Assembly (NCBI GenBank): GCA_947484245.1
Contig: CANKOT010000071.1
Coordinates: 1 to 11,533, forward strand
From: Comamonadaceae bacterium
Lineage (GTDB): Bacteria > Pseudomonadota > Gammaproteobacteria > Burkholderiales > Burkholderiaceae
DNA length: 11,533 bases
Direction of reading: 5' to 3'
Below the pieces are notes generated by a model, which ran no database searches, was not told where the DNA came from, and worked only from the letters and a program-made list of their open reading frames with translations. Shown one piece after another: positions 7,026-11,533 of the stretch (positions are counted from its first letter, which is position 1; every line of letters begins with the position of its first letter). The position numbers and the translations under genes were made by a program.

Positions 7026-7032
7026 CTAGGCG

Positions 7033-7092
7033 CTTGCATTTGATTCACTTATAAACAGCTCAAGGCGGTCTGTTTTCGCCGAGAAATGCAAG
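7033..7092. repeat. 9-base inverted repeat CTTGCATTT / AAATGCAAG
   Basis: Arms at 7033-7041 and 7084-7092 are exact reverse complements, with centres 51 bases apart. The right arm contains the AAGG-type ribosome binding site (7090-7093) of the GMC gene. It could be a pair of operator half-sites about five helical turns apart or, if transcription starts upstream of 7033, an mRNA stem that hides that site. A chance match is possible: a perfect 9-base pair is expected in only a few per cent of regions this size. Confidence 0.4.
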
Positions 7093-7101
7093 GTGATTGT
7101 G

Positions 7102-8703
7102 GTGAATCAGCAAGAATTTGATTATGTGATTGTGGGTGGCGGCTCAGCAGGCTGTTGTGTTGCCGGCAGACTGTCGGAAGATTTGAATACATCCGTGTGC
7201 TTGCTCGAGGCAGGTGGCCCAGACGATTCTGTGTTTGTCAAAGCCCCCCTCGGATTTGCTGCCACAGCCTCATTGAATATCAACAGTTGGGGTTATGAAA
7301 CCGTGCCACAAACTGGCTTCAATGGCAGAAAAGGTTTTCAACCCCGGGGCAAAGTGATGGGCGGCAGTTCTTCTGTCAATGCCATGGTTTACACACGCGG
7401 CAATCCGCTTGACTATGACAACTGGTCTGCGCTTGGCAACCAGGGCTGGTCCTACCAAGAGGTGTTGCCCTATTTTAAAAAATCGGAACACAACGAGTGC
7501 TTTGGTGAAAATGCTTACCGCGGCGTCAATGGGCCAGTCAATGTTTGCTATTTGAGAAGTCCCAGCCCTCTCAATCAAGCATTTATTCAAGCTTGCAATG
7601 AGCAGGGTATTCCTTTCAATCCAGATTACAACGGGGCGCAACAATTTGGCGTTTCGCCTGCTCAAGTCACTCAAAAAGGCGGAGAGCGTTGGAATGCTGC
7701 CCGTGCATACCTAGACCCGCATCGCCATCAGGCCAACCTGCATGTCATCTCGCAAGCGCATGCCTCGCAAATCATGTTTGAAGGCAAGCGCGCCATTGGG
7801 GTAAAGTACATCGGCAATGGCGTGACACACGAAGTTCGTGCACGCAAAGAAGTCATTGTGTCTGGAGGTGCTTTCGGATCCCCCCAGTTGCTCATGTTGT
7901 CTGGTGTGGGGCCTGCAGACCATCTGAAAGATTTGGACATTCCGTTGGTGCACGCATTGCCAGGGGTTGGGCAAAATTTACAAGACCACATCACCACGGT
8001 CTTGATTTATAAAACTTCGAAAATCAATGAGGCCATGGGCTTTTCATTGAAGGGCGCTTTGAACTTGGTCAAGTCCATCTTGGAGTGGCGATCCAAGCGC
8101 ACAGGATGGATCACTTCCAATGTGTCGGAAACACAAGGCTTTGTGTCTACCGAGGGCAATACAGCGCATCCCAATATTCAATTGGCACTTTGCACAAGCA
8201 TTGTCGATGACCACGCGCGCAAATTGCATCTTGGGCATGGCTATACCTTGCATGTCACTCTCATGCGCCCCAAGAGCCGTGGCACGGTTACTTTGGCAAG
8301 TCGCAATCCCATGGACAAGCCGCTCATTGACCCAGCGTTTTTCAAACACCCTGATGATCTTGAGACGCTTGTGACGGCTACTCAATTGGGGCTGAGGGTC
8401 ATGGCATCGGCCGGTTTAAACGCCTATCGGGGTGAGATGCTGTATTCGGTCGATCACAACCAACCTGGCCAAATTCGAGATTTTTTAAAAGACCATTCGG
8501 ATACTGAGTACCACCCAGTCGGCACTTGCAAAATGGGACCTGTGCAAGATCCCCTGGCCGTGGTCGACTCTGAACTCCGAGTGCATGGTTTGTCATCATT
8601 GCGAGTCATTGATGCATCAGTGATGCCCCAGCTGGTGACTGGCAACACCAATGCGCCCACCTTCATGATTGCCGAAAAAGCGGTTGCCCTTATGCGGGGC
8701 TAG
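7102..8703 (+). CDS. GMC-family FAD-dependent alcohol dehydrogenase, AlkJ-like
   Basis: A flavoprotein oxidoreductase of the GMC family, expected to oxidise a primary alcohol to an aldehyde and pass electrons to the respiratory chain at the membrane. From GTG 7102 it has 533 residues. Motifs: FAD-binding FDYVIVGGGSAGC (6-18) with LLEAGG (34-39), GMC signature 1 PRGKVMGGSSSVNAM (81-95), signature 2 GAFGSPQLLMLSGVGP (256-271), GVGQNLQDH (288-296), and the catalytic pair His471 in YHPVGTCKMG and Asn515 in TGNTNAPT. The stretches VTQKGGERWNAARAYL and RPKSRGTVTLASRNP resemble AlkJ of the Pseudomonas OCT-type alk system more than choline dehydrogenase. GTG codons at 7093, 7099 and 7102 compete; 7102 has AAGG 8 bases upstream and a family-like start. 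Divergence from alkB supports an alkanol substrate (inference). The 3' end overlaps the convergent MFS gene by 14 bases. Confidence 0.9.
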   Translation: MNQQEFDYVIVGGGSAGCCVAGRLSEDLNTSVCLLEAGGPDDSVFVKAPLGFAATASLNINSWGYETVPQTGFNGRKGFQPRGKVMGGSSSVNAMVYTRGNPLDYDNWSALGNQGWSYQEVLPYFKKSEHNECFGENAYRGVNGPVNVCYLRSPSPLNQAFIQACNEQGIPFNPDYNGAQQFGVSPAQVTQKGGERWNAARAYLDPHRHQANLHVISQAHASQIMFEGKRAIGVKYIGNGVTHEVRARKEVIVSGGAFGSPQLLMLSGVGPADHLKDLDIPLVHALPGVGQNLQDHITTVLIYKTSKINEAMGFSLKGALNLVKSILEWRSKRTGWITSNVSETQGFVSTEGNTAHPNIQLALCTSIVDDHARKLHLGHGYTLHVTLMRPKSRGTVTLASRNPMDKPLIDPAFFKHPDDLETLVTATQLGLRVMASAGLNAYRGEMLYSVDHNQPGQIRDFLKDHSDTEYHPVGTCKMGPVQDPLAVVDSELRVHGLSSLRVIDASVMPQLVTGNTNAPTFMIAEKAVALMRG

Positions 8704-9886
8704 ACAAGCGTGGCGTGCTTTTCAATCTAAATAGCACGCCAGCGCACAGACTTGAGGTAACAACCAAGGCCAAAAAGCCTGCTTGGTAAGTGCCAAACAA
8801 GGAAGACAGCATGCCGAAGATAGGCGCGCCAATGACCGCCCCCAAAAATGTGAATGTCAAGGTGCCACCTGTGGCGACTCCGGCTTGGCCTTCGGGTGCT
8901 TGGCGTGCTACCTCCGCCAAATAAACACCATTCCATCCAATGGCAGATGCACCAAAGACGACCAAGGTGATCCAAATGGCCCAAAGAGGCAATTGAGGCA
9001 GGAAGAGGGCAGTGACCAGTGCGCTCAATGCCATCAAGCATGCCAGCAGCATGAGCGTTTTTTGCGCCCCCAGCCATCGATCCGAAATGAGGCCCCATGC
9101 AATGCGGCCGCCAATGCCCCCAATTTGAGTGACTGAAAGCAAGAGTCCCGCGCTGACCATGCCGTAGCTGAGATCCTCGTGCAAGTAGGTGACCAAGTAA
9201 GTTGTCAGCGAAAGTTGCACCATTGAAAACATGAAGGAGCAAGTGGCCATGGTGGCCAAAGTGCGATGACCCAATACCATGCGAATTGGCCTTGTCAGAG
9301 TACCTAATTCAAAAGGCAAGCCCGCTTGTCTTTGATCATCCAAAGAAGGGCGCAAGGGCTGAGACAAAGCGGCAAAAATCAAGCAGGCCAAGGCAACTGC
9401 AATCAGACTCAGTTGCCAATCGATGTTAATCATCAGTGTGGGAATGACGGCACCCGCCATCATGGCGCCCAAGGGAACACCAGATTGTTTGATAGAGAAA
9501 ACCAAAGCCATTTGAGAAGGCTTGGTCGTGCGAGCCAGAATTTGGGAGCTGGCAGGCGTGATGGGGCCGTAACCTAAACCAATCAAAAGAGCGCCTATTG
9601 CAATCACTGGCAAAGAGGGCACTGCACACAAGCTCAAACCCAAGGCACAAAACAACAATCCCAGTTGGCTGACGCGAATGGGTCCGAGGCGGTTCACCGT
9701 TGTACCAGAAGTGAGGCTTCCAAACATCGCACCCGCATAGGTGAGTGATATGTAGATGCCCACCAAGCTTGGTGAAATGTCCAAAGCTTTGGCAGCGACT
9801 GGCGCCATGACCGGCAAGGCGAGCAATGCCATCGCCACCATGGCCTGAATGAACAGCGTTGCGATAAGGGGGATCCAATTCGACAT
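8690..9886 (-). CDS. MFS transporter (MFS_1 / CynX-like)
   Basis: An inner-membrane transporter of 398 residues with twelve predicted hydrophobic segments in two halves split by a polar loop (about 176-205, containing RPSLDDQRQ). The second half keeps a motif-A-like GRIAWGLISDR (260-270), while the first-half version GSLTSGTTVNRLG (56-68) has Asn where Asp is usual. GYGPITPASSQIL (105-117) followed by SIKQSGVPLGAMMAG (131-145) is typical of MFS members near catabolic genes in Burkholderiales. The substrate is unknown. The ATG at 9886 has AGGA about 9 bases upstream. Its 3' end overlaps the GMC dehydrogenase gene by 14 bases on the opposite strand, so the two are convergent and not co-transcribed; a role in the alkane pathway is only a possibility. 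It is divergent from the nitroreductase gene. Confidence 0.9.
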   Translation of the reverse strand: MSNWIPLIATLFIQAMVAMALLALPVMAPVAAKALDISPSLVGIYISLTYAGAMFGSLTSGTTVNRLGPIRVSQLGLLFCALGLSLCAVPSLPVIAIGALLIGLGYGPITPASSQILARTTKPSQMALVFSIKQSGVPLGAMMAGAVIPTLMINIDWQLSLIAVALACLIFAALSQPLRPSLDDQRQAGLPFELGTLTRPIRMVLGHRTLATMATCSFMFSMVQLSLTTYLVTYLHEDLSYGMVSAGLLLSVTQIGGIGGRIAWGLISDRWLGAQKTLMLLACLMALSALVTALFLPQLPLWAIWITLVVFGASAIGWNGVYLAEVARQAPEGQAGVATGGTLTFTFLGAVIGAPIFGMLSSLFGTYQAGFLALVVTSSLCAGVLFRLKSTPRLSSPA

Positions 9887-10011
9887 CGCCCAATCCTAAC
9901 CGCAGGATCAGCCGAAAATAAGCGCTACATCCTAAGTTGAGTGTTGGTTAGAGAAAAATTCACGTTTGGTTTAAACTCGAAGGTTGTTTTAAAAAAATTG
10001 GAAACTTCATC

Positions 10012-10647
10012 ATGGATTTGCTTCAAGCCCTCAATTGGCGCTATGCCACCAAAAAAATGGACCCCACCAAGGTCGTTCCTGAAGCCAAAGTGCAGCGCAT
10101 TTTGGAAGCCATTCGCATGACTGCCACTTCAAGTGGTTTGCAGCCCTACGAAATCATTCTGGTCACCAACAAAGAAGTTCGCACCAAAATTCAAGCGGCG
10201 GCCAACAACCAGGCGCAAATTACAGAGGGTTCACACCTTCTGGTGTTTGCCGCTTGGAGCGACTACACCGCCGAGCGCATCAATATGATGTTTGACTACA
10301 ACAATGAAGTCCGTGGTTTTGTCAACGAAGGTGCAGAGGCCTATCGTCAAATGTTGCTCAAGAACTATCCAGCCAAAGGACCCGAGGTCAATTTCCAGCA
10401 TGCTGCCAAGCAGTCTTACATTGCCTTGGGAACCGCGCTCATTGCGGCAGCTGAACAAGAAGTTGATGCCACGCCGATGGAAGGCTTTAATCCAAAATCT
10501 GTCGACGAAATTTTGGATCTGGCATCACGCGGCCTGCGCAGCACAGTGTTGCTGCCCCTAGGCTATCGGGAAGTCGATAAAGATTGGTTGGTCAACATGA
10601 AGAAGGTGCGCCGTACCACCGAAAACTTCATTATTGAAGTTAAATAA
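10012..10647 (+). CDS. NAD(P)H-dependent nitroreductase, NfsB-like
   Basis: A cytosolic FMN oxidoreductase of 211 residues from the nitroreductase superfamily, which reduces nitro compounds, quinones or related acceptors using NAD(P)H. Visible features: N-terminal LNWRYATKKMDPTKVVPE (7-24) with the FMN-phosphate-binding R10 and K14, TATSSGLQPYEI (37-48), the dimer-interface helix ending SYIALGTALIAAAEQEVDATPMEGF (135-159; key residues ALG and PMEGF) and LPLGYRE near 181-187 followed by KKVRR. This arrangement matches NfsB/YfkO-type enzymes. The ATG has GGAA about 9 bases upstream and is preceded by 125 bases of AT-rich intergenic DNA shared with the divergent MFS gene, including an 8-base palindrome GTTTAAAC (9969-9976). 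An intrinsic terminator follows directly, so it appears to be a single-gene unit. The natural acceptor is unknown. Confidence 0.92.
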   Translation: MDLLQALNWRYATKKMDPTKVVPEAKVQRILEAIRMTATSSGLQPYEIILVTNKEVRTKIQAAANNQAQITEGSHLLVFAAWSDYTAERINMMFDYNNEVRGFVNEGAEAYRQMLLKNYPAKGPEVNFQHAAKQSYIALGTALIAAAEQEVDATPMEGFNPKSVDEILDLASRGLRSTVLLPLGYREVDKDWLVNMKKVRRTTENFIIEVK

Positions 10648-10648
10648 G

Positions 10649-10695
10649 ACTTACTTCTAAGTAGGGCTCTGGCACTCCGTGTCAGAGCCTTTTTT
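10649..10695 (+). terminator. intrinsic terminator of the nitroreductase gene, with a small leading hairpin
   Basis: Arms 10665-10675 and 10679-10689 pair over 11 positions (10 Watson-Crick, one G-T) around the loop TCC and are followed by six T (10690-10695), a strong Rho-independent terminator. Just before it, ACTTA and TAAGT (10649-10653 and 10658-10662) form a second small stem with loop CTTC. The convergent purT gene ends at 10708; reading leftwards there is no T-run after the stem, so the terminator mainly serves the nitroreductase gene. Confidence 0.9.
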
Positions 10696-10707
10696 ATGGC
10701 GTGTGCT

Positions 10708-11533
10708 TTATTCAACATGCACAATGATTTTGGCAGCTGCCGCGCGTGCCCGTTCCAAGGCGTGATCTCCTTGCGCCAGAGCAACAGCCATGCGCCGAAA
10801 TGGACGCGTGGTGGGCTTGCCAAAAATTCTGACATCAACGCCTGGCTCTTGCAAGGCGGCTGCCACGCCTGAGTAGCTTGGATTCTTGCCTTCCCGGTCG
10901 GCCAATACCACTGCGCTGGCCCCTTTGTGCGCTTGAATGAACGGAATGGGAAGGCCCAAAATAGCGCGCGCATGCAAATCAAATTCACTGAGATTTTGGC
11001 TAATCAAGGTCACCATACCAGTGTCATGTGGGCGAGGGCTTAACTCACTGAAAATGACTTCTTTGGCGGTGACAAAAAATTCCACGCCAAACAAACCTGC
11101 ACCGCCTAAATCGGCTGTGACTTTTTCGGCCATTGCTTGTGCGGTTTTTAAATAATCAGGGGCCATGGCTTGGGGCTGCCAACTGTATTGGTAGTCACCG
11201 CGTTCTTGAACATGGCCAATGGGTGGGCAGAACAAAGTGGGCCCAGTGCGTTGGCGAATAGTGAGCAGAGTGATTTCAAATTCAAAGTGAATGAACTCTT
11301 CCACAATGACTTTTTTGCGATCGCCACGCATGCCTGCGCAAGCGTAATCCCAACTGGCTTGAACGTCGGCTTCGGTCTTGGCCACGCTTTGGCCTTTTCC
11401 TGAGGAACTCATGACGGGCTTGATGACCACTGGAAAGCCAATGGCTTTGGCCTGTGTCATGAGTTCATCGCTGGACTCTGCGTAATTGAACTTGGCAGTG
11501 CGAACACCCAGACCCACCGCCACATCGCGAATG
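10708..11533 (-). CDS. purT: formate-dependent phosphoribosylglycinamide formyltransferase (PurT), C-terminal part
   Basis: PurT is an ATP-grasp enzyme that makes formyl-GAR from GAR, formate and ATP in the third step of purine synthesis, without folate. The window holds the last 274 residues of about 390-400; the N-terminus lies beyond the right edge, and the frame is open to that edge, so a start at 11523 would be an artefact. Counting from the first visible residue, motifs are MSSSGKGQS (41-49, ATP-binding loop), VIVEEFIHFEFEITLL (76-90), PIGHVQERGDYQYSWQPQ (104-121) and GLFGVEFF with VIFSELSPRPHDTGMVTL. E151 and E163 are the metal-binding pair, 12 residues apart as in E. coli PurT (E267/E279). 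It ends HVE, close to the normal C-terminus, and is convergent with the nitroreductase gene. Everything visible looks intact. Confidence 0.95.
   Translation of the reverse strand, partial: IRDVAVGLGVRTAKFNYAESSDELMTQAKAIGFPVVIKPVMSSSGKGQSVAKTEADVQASWDYACAGMRGDRKKVIVEEFIHFEFEITLLTIRQRTGPTLFCPPIGHVQERGDYQYSWQPQAMAPDYLKTAQAMAEKVTADLGGAGLFGVEFFVTAKEVIFSELSPRPHDTGMVTLISQNLSEFDLHARAILGLPIPFIQAHKGASAVVLADREGKNPSYSGVAAALQEPGVDVRIFGKPTTRPFRRMAVALAQGDHALERARAAAAKIIVHVE

Larger units (their letters stand above)
6957..7101. promoter_or_regulatory. divergent control region between alkB and the GMC dehydrogenase gene
   Basis: This short region must hold the promoters of both genes. It contains the palindrome GGGTATTACCC (7015-7025) next to CCTAGG (7025-7030), an AT-rich TATAAA (7050-7055) that could be a -10 element for the rightward gene (its reverse complement TTTATA gives TATAAG leftwards), and a 9-base inverted repeat (7033-7041 with 7084-7092). 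I could not find a convincing -35/-10 pair for either gene, which would fit an activator-dependent promoter (inference). Confidence 0.5.

Noticed and set aside
7270..7674. Open frame of 134 codons on the minus strand, antisense to the GMC gene
   Set aside because: Overlaps conserved GMC motifs in the real frame; no independent evidence of coding.
8727..9242. Open frame of 171 codons, minus strand
   Set aside because: It lies wholly within the MFS transporter gene in another frame, has low-complexity composition rich in His, Gly and Trp, and shows no family motif.
9426..9893. Open frame of 155 codons, minus strand
   Set aside because: Out-of-frame shadow of the N-terminal half of the MFS transporter; the in-frame protein has a complete 12-segment MFS pattern.
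9969..9976. GTTTAAAC palindrome upstream of the nitroreductase gene
   Set aside because: Eight-base AT-rich palindromes are common by chance, and there is no second copy or flanking symmetry to support an operator.
10563..10988. Open frame of 141 codons, minus strand, across the terminator
   Set aside because: It runs through the intrinsic terminator and the ends of two real genes in other frames.
1..11533. CRISPR arrays, insertion sequences, tRNA or rRNA genes, toxin-antitoxin or defence genes
   Set aside because: I looked for direct repeats with regular spacing, transposase motifs, terminal inverted repeats and cloverleaf patterns and saw none; nearly all bases are explained by housekeeping, transport and catabolic genes.

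Overview
This window looks like an ordinary chromosomal stretch from a betaproteobacterium of the Burkholderiales, most likely a Comamonadaceae-type freshwater or soil lineage. The reasons are a TctC/Bug-family periplasmic binding protein with no transporter subunits beside it, base composition near 50% GC by eye, and family-typical versions of DUF3297, PurT and AlkB. This placement is inference; no rRNA or tRNA gene is present to confirm it. Genes are packed tightly on both strands, and the longest stretch without a gene is about 240 bases.

Layout, left to right. (1) 1-1604, minus strand: the start of a Tat-exported ABC solute-binding protein, preceded by its MalK/UgpC-type ATPase, i.e. the head of a sugar/polyol-type uptake operon that runs off the left edge. 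(2) 1605-1843: an intergenic region with a clear FadR/PdhR-type (GntR family) palindrome. (3) 1844-2656, plus: a DUF3297 protein and a carboxymuconolactone-decarboxylase-fold protein, probably one operon. (4) 2699-3691, minus: a Bug-family solute-binding protein, convergent with the previous pair across a hairpin. (5) 3811-5751, plus: an EntS-like MFS exporter and pyroglutamyl-peptidase I, probably co-transcribed. (6) 5748-8703: an AlkB-type alkane monooxygenase (minus) divergent from an AlkJ-like GMC alcohol dehydrogenase (plus), sharing a 136-145 base control region with symmetrical elements. (7) 8690-9886, minus: a second MFS transporter, tail-to-tail with the dehydrogenase. (8) 10012-10647, plus: an NfsB-like nitroreductase with a strong intrinsic terminator. 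(9) 10708-11533, minus: the C-terminal two thirds of PurT.

The most coherent biology is the alkB/GMC pair: AlkB would hydroxylate a terminal methyl group of an alkane, and the membrane-associated flavin dehydrogenase would oxidise the alcohol to aldehyde. Rubredoxin, rubredoxin reductase and an alk regulator, which AlkB normally needs, are not in the window. I found no mobile element, CRISPR array, phage gene, toxin-antitoxin pair or other defence system, and nothing that amounts to a new system. The items worth a second look are mostly regulatory sites and unusual start codons.
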